A stretch of 53,907 bases of DNA from S34-282 sp034422075 (GTDB lineage Bacteria > Chloroflexota > Dehalococcoidia > Lucifugimonadales > Australimonadaceae). How positions within the stretch are numbered: position 1 is the first letter of the stretch; each line of letters begins with the position of its first letter. The stretch lies in the NCBI GenBank assembly GCA_034422075.1, contig DAOUJX010000056.1:1-53907 (forward strand). Direction: 5' to 3'. A model generated the notes under the pieces. That model saw only the letters and a list, made by a program, of their open reading frames with translations, was not told where the DNA came from and did no database searches. Position numbers and translations under genes: made by a program. Below, piece after piece: positions 1 to 9,246 of this stretch.

Positions 1-2374
1 CCTCGGCCGCCTCGACAACCACCGCATCGCGCGGGAGGTTGGCGCGGACCCAGGCGATCGCTTCGTGTTCGGCAGGAGCGGTGCGCTGCACGTGCGCCTG
101 GCCGTCCAACCCCAGCCCTGCCCCATCGGCCGAGCGCGAGGCCATCGCAGCCATCGGGTAGTAGGCGGAGATGCCGAACATGGCAACCAGCAATGCGCAC
201 CACGCTGCAACCCCGACCCTGCCTTGCAGCACGCGCCGGTCGAAGCGCGAGGTGACGTACCAGGCCGCCACGCCGCCTGCGATTGCGAGCAGTATCCACG
301 CCTCGTAATGGAGCTTGAAGACGGTGTTCATGCGGTTGCCGAAGATATCGATGACGCGGTACAACTCGGCGCCCATCACCAGCATCGTCGCTATCGCCAT
401 CAGGCCCAGCACCTCGACCCGACCCATGAAGCGCGGGTGCCAAGACACGCTGTCGCGGTGCGCCAGGCTCCATGCGCCGTACATCGTTGCCAAAGCGATG
501 AGTCCCATCGGGGCAACGAGGATGAAGCGCTGCAGCGCCGAGAACTCGCCGTAGGCAGCGCCCTCCCCGTATCGCAGGCCGCCGACGAGGAGCACGACCG
601 CGAGCAGAACCGAGCCCAGCATGAACGTCATCCCCGACCCGCTGCCGATGATGTTGATCTCGTCCGCCTGCAGCGGACGGAACCCCACTCTGCGCAGCGC
701 AAAGACGATGACGGTCGCCAGCATGAACAGGACGACCGGGATGAGGAGCGCGGGGCGCGAGGACATCCACAGCGCAAACGGAGCAAAGACGATGTAGAGG
801 ACCGCGCCCATGCGCAGCGGCCAGTTGCCCCCCACGCCCAGGACCGGGCGCGCCATGGCGGCCAGGAACCCCACGACGAGCGGCCCGAACAGGCCCCAGA
901 CCAGCACCATGTGCAAGGGCCGCGTCACTTCACCGCGCAGCGGCGTTATGCCGTCCCCCGTCGCTTCGAACGTCGCGTAGAAGGGCAGGTAGGCCACCAG
1001 CGCCCAGAACGTGACGGAGGCCGCGAGCAGGATGGCGCGACCAAGCCGGCGGTTGAGACCGTTGCCGTACCGGGCTGCGTTCAACAACAACGCGCCGCCC
1101 ACCAGCGCAACCCCCAGCGGCAGGTCCCACAGATTGACCGTCGCCAGCGCCCCGAGCCCCAGCACCAGCACCAGCCAGAACGCCCAGTCGTTCCGCATCC
1201 CCGTGGCAACGAGCACCGCCACGACGAGGCCGGACACGAGCGTCAACCCCAGCCCGACCGCAACGAGGACGGCGCCGAACACAAACGGCTGGTCCGGAAC
1301 GTCGCCCGCGAACACGGCCAGCAACAGGCCGATGGCAGCGACGAGGGTCGCGGCGGCGAACGCAAGCGCCCAGACGTGGCGCGCGTCGACCAGCCGCAAC
1401 ACGCTTGGCATGGCATGCAGCTGAATCGCCAGTCCCGCGACCAGCGGGATGAACGCCAGCGACATCACGTGCGGGTGCAGGTCGCCCAGCACGAAGCTGA
1501 AGTTCGGGAACTCGTTGATGGTGCCGGGAATGACACGGCTCGCGCCCCACCACCACCAGAACCCCTCGGGGCGCCACGTCGAACTCGGCTGCTCCAGCGG
1601 CGCCAATCCCGTCACACCGACGCCCGACCAGAACTCGGCGTCGCCACCCCCTGCAGCGCGCCACATCTCCAGCCCGCTGGCGATATTTCCCGCGAAGAGC
1701 AGCAGGAACACGCTTGCCAGTCCCGCGAGTCCCGCACCCCTCGCCGAACCCCCTGCCATTCGCACGAGGTTGTAGGCGACCCCGAACGCACCGATGCCCC
1801 CCAGGGCGGCGATCGTCGCAAGCCCCAGGTTGTACGTGAACTCCGTACCCAGGCCGGACAGCAGCGTCAGTGCGCCGATCGTCCAGTAGCCGAAGTAGTA
1901 GTACGACACGGGCTGCCCCGCCAGCCACGGGTCGGCCGGCGGGAAGGACGGGCTCGTGACGACGGCGTTCAGGAACATGAAGTCCATCGGCTGCTCGGTG
2001 TGCAGGATGTCGGGGTTGGTCGCGCGAAAGAGGCCGAACAGCAAGAACAGCCCCACGAACAGCACTTCGGTCGCCGCAATCGTCCGCGCGTTCTGGCGCA
2101 GGTGCGCCACGAACTCCCTGGAGCGGCCACGGATCGCCAGCGCGGAGGCAGCCACCACCAGCACCAGCGCCGCCGCCACCGACCATCGCGTGTTGGGAAC
2201 GACCTGCGAAAAGGCTATCCACCACGCCACGAAGGCAACCCCGAGCACGCCCAGCGGTTTGCTGAGCGCGTAGCCGCGGTCGGGAAAGTGGGAGAAGGTT
2301 CGGTAGGCGAGCGGCAGCGCCGCCAGGCTCACCAGCTCCAAGTAGAGCAGCCAGTAGGCGAGGTACTCCAGCAT
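1..2374 (-). CDS. DUF2298 (Chlor_Arch_YYY) membrane protein, C-terminus cut by window edge
   Basis: Large polytopic membrane protein of unknown function, typical of Chloroflexi and some archaea. The frame is open from the ATG at 2374 to base 1 (791 codons) with no stop. The N-terminus is hydrophobic, and about residues 135-150 carry the family hallmark three consecutive tyrosines (VSYYYFGYW). Near the left edge a helix is followed by a soluble stretch (AIAWVRANLPRDAVVVEAAE), resembling the extracytoplasmic part of the family. It starts 3 bases after the ftsY stop, so it is probably co-transcribed with rnc and ftsY. The family is sometimes linked to glycosyltransferase-like membrane enzymes, but that is not shown here. 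Two long ORFs in other frames across the same DNA are shadows. Confidence 0.85.
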   Translation of the reverse strand, partial: MLEYLAYWLLYLELVSLAALPLAYRTFSHFPDRGYALSKPLGVLGVAFVAWWIAFSQVVPNTRWSVAAALVLVVAASALAIRGRSREFVAHLRQNARTIAATEVLFVGLFLLFGLFRATNPDILHTEQPMDFMFLNAVVTSPSFPPADPWLAGQPVSYYYFGYWTIGALTLLSGLGTEFTYNLGLATIAALGGIGAFGVAYNLVRMAGGSARGAGLAGLASVFLLLFAGNIASGLEMWRAAGGGDAEFWSGVGVTGLAPLEQPSSTWRPEGFWWWWGASRVIPGTINEFPNFSFVLGDLHPHVMSLAFIPLVAGLAIQLHAMPSVLRLVDARHVWALAFAAATLVAAIGLLLAVFAGDVPDQPFVFGAVLVAVGLGLTLVSGLVVAVLVATGMRNDWAFWLVLVLGLGALATVNLWDLPLGVALVGGALLLNAARYGNGLNRRLGRAILLAASVTFWALVAYLPFYATFEATGDGITPLRGEVTRPLHMVLVWGLFGPLVVGFLAAMARPVLGVGGNWPLRMGAVLYIVFAPFALWMSSRPALLIPVVLFMLATVIVFALRRVGFRPLQADEINIIGSGSGMTFMLGSVLLAVVLLVGGLRYGEGAAYGEFSALQRFILVAPMGLIALATMYGAWSLAHRDSVSWHPRFMGRVEVLGLMAIATMLVMGAELYRVIDIFGNRMNTVFKLHYEAWILLAIAGGVAAWYVTSRFDRRVLQGRVGVAAWCALLVAMFGISAYYPMAAMASRSADGAGLGLDGQAHVQRTAPAEHEAIAWVRANLPRDAVVVEAAE

Positions 2375-2377
2375 GGC

Positions 2378-3337
2378 CTAGTCAGCCGCGCGCTCTTCGA
2401 AGAGTGCGTCGACGAAGTCGTCCGTGTCGAAGAGCGCCAGGTCGTCCACGCCCTCCCCCGTACCCATGAAGACCACCGGGATACCCAGCTCGCGTCCAAT
2501 CGCGACGACGATGCCCCCCTTTGCGGTCCCGTCGAGCTTGGCGAGAAAGACGCCGTCGACCCCGACGGCCTCGCGGAAGACGCGCGCCTGCTCGACCCCG
2601 TTGTGCCCCGTCGTCGCATCGAGCACGAGGAGGGTCTGCTGCGGCGCGGCCGGCTCCAGCCGCTCGAACACGCGGCGCACCTTGCCCAACTCCGCCATCA
2701 GATGCGCCTTGTTCTGCAGGCGGCCAGCGGTGTCGAAAATCAGCACGTCGGCCCCGCGCGCGATGGCCGCCTTGTAGGCATCGAACGCCACGGCGCCGGG
2801 ATCCGCACCCTGCCGCTGTGCCACGACGTCGACGCCTAGCCGCTCCCCCCAGACCTGTAGCTGCGAAGCAGCCGCGGCACGGAAGGTGTCGCCCGCGCCG
2901 ACGACCACCTGCTTGCCCATGGCACCGTAGTGCTTGGCCAGCTTGGCGATGGACGTCGTCTTGCCCGACCCGTTGACGCCGACGACGAGCAGCACGAACG
3001 GCTTGGCCGCCAGCTCCTCACGGTCGTACCAGTCCCAGATGGAAGGGTCGGCCGGGTCGAGCAGGACCGCCATCTCCTCCTTGAACACCTCGATCACGCC
3101 ATCGGCGCCCGCGACGGCCTCGCTGCGGGCACGCTCGCGTACCCGCTCCACCAGCTTGAGCGTCGTATCGACGCCCACATCGGCGGAGATGAGCGCATCC
3201 TCAAGCCCCTCCCACAGGGCGTCGTCGCTCAGCGTCGTGCCGTCGAAGAGCGAACGCACGGCGCCGCCGAGTCCACGGCGCGTGCGCGCGAGTGCGTTGC
3301 GGGTGTTGTCCTTACGGCGGAATAGGCCGAATACCAC
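2378..3337 (-). CDS. ftsY: Signal recognition particle receptor FtsY
   Basis: SRP-receptor GTPase that docks ribosome-nascent-chain/SRP complexes at the inner membrane. The 319-residue protein has a short N-terminal region and an NG domain. GTPase motifs are in order: G1 GVNGSGKTT (about 120-128), DTFRAAA (150-156), G3 DTAGR (202-206), G4-like AKLDGTAKGG (from 266) and a GTGEGVDDL closing loop. The long acidic A domain of E. coli is absent, as in many Gram-positive-like and Chloroflexi forms. It lies 72 bases downstream of rnc. The SRP RNA partner is also in this window, at about 19.5-19.75 kb. Confidence 0.97.
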   Translation of the reverse strand: MVFGLFRRKDNTRNALARTRRGLGGAVRSLFDGTTLSDDALWEGLEDALISADVGVDTTLKLVERVRERARSEAVAGADGVIEVFKEEMAVLLDPADPSIWDWYDREELAAKPFVLLVVGVNGSGKTTSIAKLAKHYGAMGKQVVVGAGDTFRAAAASQLQVWGERLGVDVVAQRQGADPGAVAFDAYKAAIARGADVLIFDTAGRLQNKAHLMAELGKVRRVFERLEPAAPQQTLLVLDATTGHNGVEQARVFREAVGVDGVFLAKLDGTAKGGIVVAIGRELGIPVVFMGTGEGVDDLALFDTDDFVDALFEERAAD

Positions 3338-3409
3338 GTGTGCCTCATGCAGCCCGATGACAGCCCCAATGGTAACGGGGCTGCGCGAGCGCTAACAACC
3401 TGCGCCGCG

Positions 3410-4174
3410 CTACTCTTCGGTCGTCGCGGGCTCAGACACCCGCAGGTTGCGCAAGGCCTCGGCGGCCGCCGCTTGCTCCGCATCCACCTTGCGCCGGCCC
3501 GTGCCCTCGCCCAGCGTCCTGTTGCCGAGCCGCACCGTCGCGGTGAAGCCGTGGCGGTCGGCAGGTGGCTTGCGGGGCACGACCTCGTAGCGCGGCAACT
3601 CCATGTAGTCGCGCTGCGCGACCTCCTGGAGCATGCTCTTGGAATCGCGCGGGGCGACGCCGGAATGGAAGCCGTCGAGCCGGGTGCCGAGCAATCGGAG
3701 GACGAGCTTCCGCGCCGCACGCTCGCCCCTATCGAGCAGCACCGCAGCGATGACGGCCTCGAGCGCGGCCGCGAGCGTGCGCGGGCGCGTGCGGCCTCCG
3801 TGATCGGCCTCGCCCTGGCCGAGTTGCAGGTAGTCGCCCAGGCGAATGCTCCGGGCTACCTCCGCAAGCGTCGCGCCCTTGACGAGCAGGGCCCGGGCGC
3901 GGGTCATGTCCCCTTCGTCGTAGCCGGGGCATCGCGCGTACAGCTCGTCCGCCACGACCCACCCCAGGAACGCGTCCCCCAAGAACTCGAGGCGGTCGTA
4001 GGATGCCAGCGTGTCCGCGTCCGCCTCGTTGAGGTAGGAGCGGTGGACGAGTGCCTGGCGCAGAAGGGCGCGGTCCTTGAAGCGCACCCCCAGCGCGCGC
4101 TCGAGCTCCGCCAAACCGGCCTCGCGCGGCTCCCTTGGTCTCGCACGCTTCCATATCCCGCCGACGAATCGCAT
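3410..4174 (-). CDS. rnc: Ribonuclease III with an altered catalytic site
   Basis: Double-strand-specific endoribonuclease for rRNA and mRNA processing. The 254 residues are the normal length. The RNase III domain has the signature DRLEFLGDAFL (60-70), providing E63 and D67. A dsRNA-binding domain follows (about 171-243, KSMLQEVAQRDY onward). In the second metal-binding motif the usual LAD-x-x-EA reads LAAALEA (134-140): the conserved Asp is Ala136, while Glu139 is retained. The codon is GCC, read directly from the DNA. A TACAAT -10 lies 6 bases before the ATG. The gene diverges from cca. Confidence 0.93.
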   Translation of the reverse strand: MRFVGGIWKRARPREPREAGLAELERALGVRFKDRALLRQALVHRSYLNEADADTLASYDRLEFLGDAFLGWVVADELYARCPGYDEGDMTRARALLVKGATLAEVARSIRLGDYLQLGQGEADHGGRTRPRTLAAALEAVIAAVLLDRGERAARKLVLRLLGTRLDGFHSGVAPRDSKSMLQEVAQRDYMELPRYEVVPRKPPADRHGFTATVRLGNRTLGEGTGRRKVDAEQAAAAEALRNLRVSEPATTEE

Positions 4175-4180
4175 GGCCTC

Positions 4181-4186
4181 ATTGTA
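4181..4186 (-). promoter_or_regulatory. -10 element of rnc, leaderless type
   Basis: TACAAT on the minus strand ends 6 bases before the rnc ATG (4174). A transcript starting at the usual distance would begin at or next to the start codon. No Shine-Dalgarno sequence fits between them. Confidence 0.6.
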
Positions 4187-4233
4187 CGGCGCGCCTTACA
4201 CCACATGGCTGGTGGTAGGCTTGTGCTTTCCAT

Positions 4234-5439
4234 ATGCCCACCGTCGCCCTAACCCCATCCCTTGCACCGGAAATGGCCGCGCTCCTGCGCGACCTTGGCC
4301 GCAGGGCAGCGGAGGCGGGTGCGACGCTCTGGCTCGTCGGCGGGCCTGTACGCGATGCGCTGCTCGGCGCTCCCATCCTCGACGTTGACCTCGTTGCGGA
4401 GGCGCCCGCGGCGGAACTCGCCGAAGCCATGGGCGTTCCGGCGCACGCCGGTACGCGGTTCGGCACGCTCAAGTTGCACATCGATGGCAGCGTGCTCGAC
4501 CTGGCAACCGCGCGTGCGGAGCGCTACGCCAGACCCGGCGCGCTGCCGACCGTCCGCCCCAGCGATATCGAGACCGACCTGCGCCGGCGCGACTTCACGC
4601 TCAACGCCATGGCCGTCAACCTCTCGCCCACCGCATTCGGCACCCTGCTCGACCCGCTCGGAGGCCAGCGCGACCTCAAGCGGCGGTTGCTCCGCGGCCT
4701 GCACTCGGCGACCTTTCGCGACGATGCAACGCGAATGCTGCGGCTCGTGCGCTACGCAGCGCGCCTGCGCTTTCGCACTCATCCCGTAACGGCGCGCTGG
4801 CTGCGCGCGAGCCTACCGGCGATGTCCGCCATCTCCCCTGCCCGCATCCACCGCGAACTGCGCCGCACGCTCGACGAGCCGAGGGCAGCGCATGCGCTAC
4901 GCCTCGCCCAGCGCTACGGCGTGCTGGGCGCAGTCCATCCAGCGATGGGCAACAACGCCGTCGCGGCCGCGCTGCAGGCCACCGCTCGGCGCGGAGGCGG
5001 CGCAGAGGCGCTGCTTGTCGCACTCAGCGTCGGCGGCGACGCCGGTGGCGTGGCGGAGCGCATCGGGCTGACGCGCCGCGAACGCTCCCTCATCGCGCAC
5101 GCCAATCGCCTGTTGGGCGATGCGTCCCTCTCCCGCCCGGGCCTGCCGCCCTCTGAAGTCGCTGCCATCACCGGGAGTGCGCCCATCGAAGCGGCTCGAG
5201 CCGCTGCGTCCCTGCTCACGGGCGATGCGCGGCGCAACCTGCTCCGCTACCTCGCTGCTGCGCCTCGGCGCGCTCACCTGACGGGGCGCGACATGCTACG
5301 CCTCGGCGTCCCGCAAGGACCCGGCGTCGGGCGCGCGCTTGCCGTGCTCCGCAACGCCCGCCTCGACGGCAGGGTGGCAACGCGTACGGGCGAGGTGCGG
5401 CGCGTCAAGCGGCTGTTGCGCGAAGGAGGGCTAGCGTGA
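4234..5439 (+). CDS. cca: CCA tRNA nucleotidyltransferase / poly(A) polymerase family protein
   Basis: Class II nucleotidyltransferase that adds or repairs the tRNA 3' CCA end, or acts as poly(A) polymerase; sequence alone does not separate the two. The 401 residues include the GG motif LVGGPVRD (about 34-41), the metal-binding DVD (about 50-52), the template-like motif RRDFTLNAMA (about 117-126) and a head/neck segment (RDDATRMLRLVRYAARL). The C-terminal half is helical with no HD domain. It diverges from rnc and overlaps the next gene by GTGA (stop TGA 5437-5439), which suggests translational coupling. Confidence 0.9.
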   Translation: MPTVALTPSLAPEMAALLRDLGRRAAEAGATLWLVGGPVRDALLGAPILDVDLVAEAPAAELAEAMGVPAHAGTRFGTLKLHIDGSVLDLATARAERYARPGALPTVRPSDIETDLRRRDFTLNAMAVNLSPTAFGTLLDPLGGQRDLKRRLLRGLHSATFRDDATRMLRLVRYAARLRFRTHPVTARWLRASLPAMSAISPARIHRELRRTLDEPRAAHALRLAQRYGVLGAVHPAMGNNAVAAALQATARRGGGAEALLVALSVGGDAGGVAERIGLTRRERSLIAHANRLLGDASLSRPGLPPSEVAAITGSAPIEAARAAASLLTGDARRNLLRYLAAAPRRAHLTGRDMLRLGVPQGPGVGRALAVLRNARLDGRVATRTGEVRRVKRLLREGGLA

Positions 5440-6440
5440 AGGCGGTCTATGTCCGCAGCCAAGGACCACCAGACGTGCTCGAGTACGGCGACCTCCCCGA
5501 TCCCCTACCCGCCGAGGGCGAGGCGCTGGTGCGCGTTCGCGCCATCGGCGTCAATCGCCTCGACCTCTATACGCGGGCAGGCGCGCGCGGCATGCGCCTG
5601 CCCGACGATGCGTTTCCGTGGGTGCTTGGCGGCGACTGCGCCGGAACGGTCGCCGCGCTCGGGGACGGTGCTGCGGGCGTCACGCTCGGAGATCGCGTTG
5701 CCGTCAACCCATGCCTCTCCACGCAGCCGGTGCCGCGCATGCTCGGCTCGGCCACGCAGGGCTCATACGCGGAGCTTGTCTCCGTGCCCGCCCAGAACCT
5801 CGTCCCGATACCCGATTCGCTCTCCTTCGAGCAGGCGGCATCCCTGCCGACGGTGTTCTTGCCAGCCTGGAACATCATCGTGGAAATCGGACATCTCCAA
5901 GCCTCGGAAACCGCGCTGGTGTTGTCTGCGTCGAGCGGCGTGGGGACGGCTGCGGTGCAGGTGGTCAAGCGCATCGTCGGCGCGCGGTGCATCGCGGCAA
6001 CAGGCTCGCCGGAGAAGGCACGCGCCGCGCTCGAGTTGGGCGCGGACGCCGCCATTGACTACGAGCAGGAGGACTTGGGCGTGCGTCTGCGCGACCTAGC
6101 GCCCCGCGGCGTGGACCTCGTCGTCGACCCGAGCGGGGCGCGTTTCTTCGCCGACGCATTCGGCGCGCTGGGCCGCAACGGACGCTACGGCATCTGCGGC
6201 GTCACGTCCGGCTACGAGGCGGGCATTCACCTCGGGCAACTCTTCGCCAAGCAGTTGCGCGTGTTCGGCGTCTTCATGGGCACGACAGGGCAGCTGGCCG
6301 AGATCGTCCGCGCAGCCGCCGACGGACACGTGCGCGGCGTCATCCACCGGTCGCTGCCGCTGGAGGAGGCCCGCGCCGCCCACGAGGAGATGGAGCGCGG
6401 CCAGCACTTCGGCAAGTTCGTCCTCACGGTGCCCGGCTAA
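5436..6440 (+). CDS. Zinc-binding-dehydrogenase family (quinone oxidoreductase-like) protein
   Basis: Medium-chain dehydrogenase/reductase, 334 residues, predicted NAD(P)H-dependent and cytosolic. It has a GroES-like N-terminal domain (about 25-125, with VLGGDCAGTV) and a Rossmann nucleotide-binding domain (about 130-300, with SASSGVGTAAVQVVK). The four-cysteine structural zinc lobe of classical alcohol dehydrogenases is missing, so a quinone-oxidoreductase/enoyl-reductase role is more likely than alcohol oxidation. The substrate cannot be told. The GTG start overlaps the cca stop by four bases and its TAA overlaps the next ATG by one base, indicating an operon with cca and the MFS gene. Confidence 0.85.
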   Translation: MKAVYVRSQGPPDVLEYGDLPDPLPAEGEALVRVRAIGVNRLDLYTRAGARGMRLPDDAFPWVLGGDCAGTVAALGDGAAGVTLGDRVAVNPCLSTQPVPRMLGSATQGSYAELVSVPAQNLVPIPDSLSFEQAASLPTVFLPAWNIIVEIGHLQASETALVLSASSGVGTAAVQVVKRIVGARCIAATGSPEKARAALELGADAAIDYEQEDLGVRLRDLAPRGVDLVVDPSGARFFADAFGALGRNGRYGICGVTSGYEAGIHLGQLFAKQLRVFGVFMGTTGQLAEIVRAAADGHVRGVIHRSLPLEEARAAHEEMERGQHFGKFVLTVPG

Positions 6441-7714
6441 TGGCGCACAAGGCCCGGCGCTTCTACTACGGCTGGACGGTTGTCGTTGTCGTCGGCCTCG
6501 TCATGTTCGCCGGCGGCTCCGAGATGAACCCCGTCCTCGGCGTGTTCCAAGGGCCGATGACAGAAGAGTTCGGTTGGTCGCGTGCGCTCTACGCCGCGCC
6601 GATGACCATCGGCACGATCCTCGGCGGCCTCATCGCGCTCTGGATGGGCCCGGCCCTCGACCGCTACGGCGGGCGTTGGATCATGACCACCACCGTCTTC
6701 ATCCTCGGCGCGACCTTCATGCTCATGGGCCAGATCGACCACTTGTGGCAGCACTTCATCCTGCAAATGATCGGGCGCGGCGCGCTGACGGCGACCGTCT
6801 TCCTCGCCGTTCCGGTCATCATCCCCAAGTGGTTCATCGCCAAACGCGGCAGGGCCGTGGCGTTCGCAAACCTGGGCCAGCGCTCCGGTCAGCTGTCGAT
6901 GCTCATCATCGCCGAGCGGATGACGTCGCTCGTCTCGTGGCGCGCGGCGTGGATGACCATGGGCGCAACCGTCTGGGCAGTGGCGCTCATCCCTGTCTTG
7001 CTCTTCCTGCGGCGCAGGCCGGAGGACATGGGTCTACGGCCCGACGGCGCATCGCCCGCGCAGGCGCTCGCCGAGGAGGCGCGCCTGCGCCAGGAGGAGC
7101 CGTCGTTGACGCGTCGCGACGCGCTCAGGACGTCCGCGTTCTACCTCATCGGCAGCTACGTCGCGCTGCACTCGTTCGTCATGACGGCCATCAACTTCCA
7201 CTGGTTCAACTACCTGACCGACCAAGGGATCTCCAGCGGCGTGGCCGCGACCACGATCATCGTATCGCCGCTCGTCAGCATCCCCATCTCGGTGAGTGTC
7301 GGCTTCATCGTGGAGCGTTTGAACGTGCGCATCCTGATGGTTACGTCTGCGACGACGCTCATCGTCGCGCTGATGGTGTTCCTCGCGACCGACTCCGCGC
7401 AGATGGCCTACCTGTTCGGCGCCATCCTAGGATTGGCCCAAGGCATCGGCGTTACCGCCAACGCCGTGGTGTGGGGCGACTTCTTCGGCAGGGCAAACGT
7501 TGGCGGGGTGCGCAGCATGATTACCCCCTTCCACATGTTTGCCAACTCGATGGGGCCGCTGGTAGCGGCATTCTCGTTCGATACCACCGGCTCGTACCGC
7601 CTGGTCTTCACCGTCGCCGCGGTGATGATCGGCATCGGTGCGGTGCTGCTCGTCCTCGCCCGCCCCCCCAAGCGCCACACCACCGAGCCTTCGGAGCCCA
7701 CAGCGGCGTCCTAA
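6440..7714 (+). CDS. MFS transporter, oxalate/formate or monocarboxylate antiporter-like
   Basis: Twelve-helix major facilitator of 424 residues. The N-terminus (FYYGWTVVVVVGLVMF) and the loop-2 motif A variant (GPALDRYGGRW, about 74-84) resemble the OFA/monocarboxylate branch. A charged central loop (about 195-225) separates the two six-helix halves. The substrate is unknown. The ATG overlaps the preceding TAA (TAATG), so it is translationally coupled to the oxidoreductase and may supply its substrate. The gene ends convergently with the Nudix gene. Confidence 0.88.
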   Translation: MAHKARRFYYGWTVVVVVGLVMFAGGSEMNPVLGVFQGPMTEEFGWSRALYAAPMTIGTILGGLIALWMGPALDRYGGRWIMTTTVFILGATFMLMGQIDHLWQHFILQMIGRGALTATVFLAVPVIIPKWFIAKRGRAVAFANLGQRSGQLSMLIIAERMTSLVSWRAAWMTMGATVWAVALIPVLLFLRRRPEDMGLRPDGASPAQALAEEARLRQEEPSLTRRDALRTSAFYLIGSYVALHSFVMTAINFHWFNYLTDQGISSGVAATTIIVSPLVSIPISVSVGFIVERLNVRILMVTSATTLIVALMVFLATDSAQMAYLFGAILGLAQGIGVTANAVVWGDFFGRANVGGVRSMITPFHMFANSMGPLVAAFSFDTTGSYRLVFTVAAVMIGIGAVLLVLARPPKRHTTEPSEPTAAS

Positions 7715-7822
7715 TTCCTGCGCTGCGCCGCCCCCGCCGCGACGAGACGTGGCCGAAACGAAGGGGCTCTAGCTGAGCGAAGACGCGGGCTCCTCCCCCC
7801 GAGCATCGCGCGCCCTCGAGCA

Positions 7823-8299
7823 TCACGGGTCGATGGTGAGCGGTGCGTCCGGCAATCCGCTCGAGAGGAGCGACTCCAGCAACTCGCCGAGGCGCGTGGG
7901 AAAGAAGAGCTCGGTCGATGCGCGTATCTCCTGCGCCGTCCACCATCCTTGCCCATCCACGTAATCGGCCTCGATATCGCGCTCCTTCCAAAGGGTCAGG
8001 TCGGAGGCCTCGGCCCTGACGATGAAGAATCGCTCGATGGACTCCACAAGCACGCCGAACAGAGGGAAGACCTGCCGCCGCCACACGCACGGCCCGAGCC
8101 GCAGCCGCAGTCCCAACTCCTCCCTCATCTCCCGCTGTGCGGCGTCCTCATAGCTCTCGCCATCCTTCAATGCCCCGCCCGGCGTATACCAGTAGCGTGC
8201 GGGGGTGCCATCGGGTTCATTGCCGTGCAGCAGAAACACGCGGTCCAAGCGGTCGAGCACCAACAGGCGCGCGGCCGGGCGCGGCCGGGGAGCGCCCAT
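7823..8299 (-). CDS. Nudix hydrolase
   Basis: Hydrolase of nucleoside diphosphate derivatives, 158 residues. The full Nudix box is visible: G-x5-E-x7-REMREELGL, starting GALKDGE. The N-terminal strand (RLLVLDRLDRVFLLHG) is typical. I chose the ATG at 8299 because it lies 2 bases after the stop of the 8-oxoguanine glycosylase gene; the frame extends further upstream only inside that gene. Its position directly behind ogg and dinG suggests nucleotide-pool cleaning (MutT-like), but the substrate is an inference. Confidence 0.88.
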   Translation of the reverse strand: MGAPRPRPAARLLVLDRLDRVFLLHGNEPDGTPARYWYTPGGALKDGESYEDAAQREMREELGLRLRLGPCVWRRQVFPLFGVLVESIERFFIVRAEASDLTLWKERDIEADYVDGQGWWTAQEIRASTELFFPTRLGELLESLLSSGLPDAPLTIDP

Positions 8300-8301
8300 C
8301 G

Positions 8302-9246
8302 CTACGTCCGTGGCCGCGATGGATTGCCTCGCCGCCCCGCTGCCGATGCTCGCGGCCCCGGCAACGGCTTCGTCACCCCCGCCGCGATCATCGGCCGTGT
8401 CGATTGGCGGATGTGCCAGAAGAGGTACTGGTTGGCATAGCCGGCGTCCGCGCCAAAGCGCTCCCGCGCCCACTCGCGCAGTTCGCCATAGCGGAAGCGT
8501 GGGGCGAGTCCGTACCACTCTACCAGCGACCGATGCACCCAACGGTCGACCGGAAAGGCCTCCATCCGGTCGAGCGCGAAGAGCATCACGCAGTCCGCAA
8601 TCTTCTCACCGATGCCGGGCAATTCGGTAAGCGCCGCGAGGCAATCGTCGTACGGAGCGCCCCGAAGCGCGTGGAGCGGTAGGCTGCCCGACGCGACCGC
8701 TGCTGCCGCAGCAGCCAGGTAGGGTGCGCGGAAGCCGCAGCCCAACTCGCGCAGCCGCGACTCCCCCGCCGCAGCGACATCCTCCGGCGATGGGAAGGTG
8801 TGGCGCTCCGCCTCCCCTACCCGAACAGTGCGGCCCAGCGTCAGCGCGAGCAACTCCATCGTGCGCGCGATGCGCGGGATGTTGGACGTCGACGACAGGA
8901 TGAAGCCCGCCAGCACCTCCCACGGGTCCTGCCGCAGGATGCGCATGCCCGGAAAGGCGGCGATCCCCTGCGCGACGTGCGCATCGCGCGACAGGCGCGC
9001 CTGCACCTGTGCTACGTCATCCTCCAACCGGAAGTAGGACGCCAGGTAGCCCTCCACGTCCGCCGGAGCGCCACTGCCCACCTCGGCGGCTACGCCGGCC
9101 TCGCGCCAGCTCAAACGAAACGCGACGCCTTCCAGCACCCCCAGCCATCCGCCTGCGTCGCGCCGCCAGCGGAACGACTGGCCGCTGTCCAGCGCCACAT
9201 CCAGATCGAGCGGCTGGTCGATGGGCAGGAACGCCGCGCGCGTCAT
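8302..9246 (-). CDS. ogg: 8-oxoguanine DNA glycosylase/AP lyase, OGG1 family
   Basis: Base-excision glycosylase of the HhH-GPD superfamily, 314 residues. An OGG_N-like beta domain (GQSFRWRR) is followed by the helix-hairpin-helix ELPGIGEK. Predicted catalytic Lys215 lies in that HhH, and the catalytic Asp234 in PVDRWVHR; the 19-residue spacing equals that of OGG1 K249/D268. The tail is short, basic and proline-rich. The start ATG overlaps the dinG stop (ATGA), and the Nudix gene follows 2 bases downstream. The arrangement couples 8-oxoG excision with a possible pool-sanitising enzyme. Confidence 0.92.
   Translation of the reverse strand: MTRAAFLPIDQPLDLDVALDSGQSFRWRRDAGGWLGVLEGVAFRLSWREAGVAAEVGSGAPADVEGYLASYFRLEDDVAQVQARLSRDAHVAQGIAAFPGMRILRQDPWEVLAGFILSSTSNIPRIARTMELLALTLGRTVRVGEAERHTFPSPEDVAAAGESRLRELGCGFRAPYLAAAAAAVASGSLPLHALRGAPYDDCLAALTELPGIGEKIADCVMLFALDRMEAFPVDRWVHRSLVEWYGLAPRFRYGELREWARERFGADAGYANQYLFWHIRQSTRPMIAAGVTKPLPGPRASAAGRRGNPSRPRT

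Noticed and set aside
930..2225. 431-codon minus-strand ORF inside the DUF2298 gene
   Set aside because: A shifted frame; the correct frame reads a recognisable DUF2298 protein with the YYY motif.
65..2839. 924-codon plus-strand ORF opposite the DUF2298 and ftsY genes
   Set aside because: Arg/His/Gln-rich translation typical of the antisense of high-GC genes; both minus-strand genes are clearly real.
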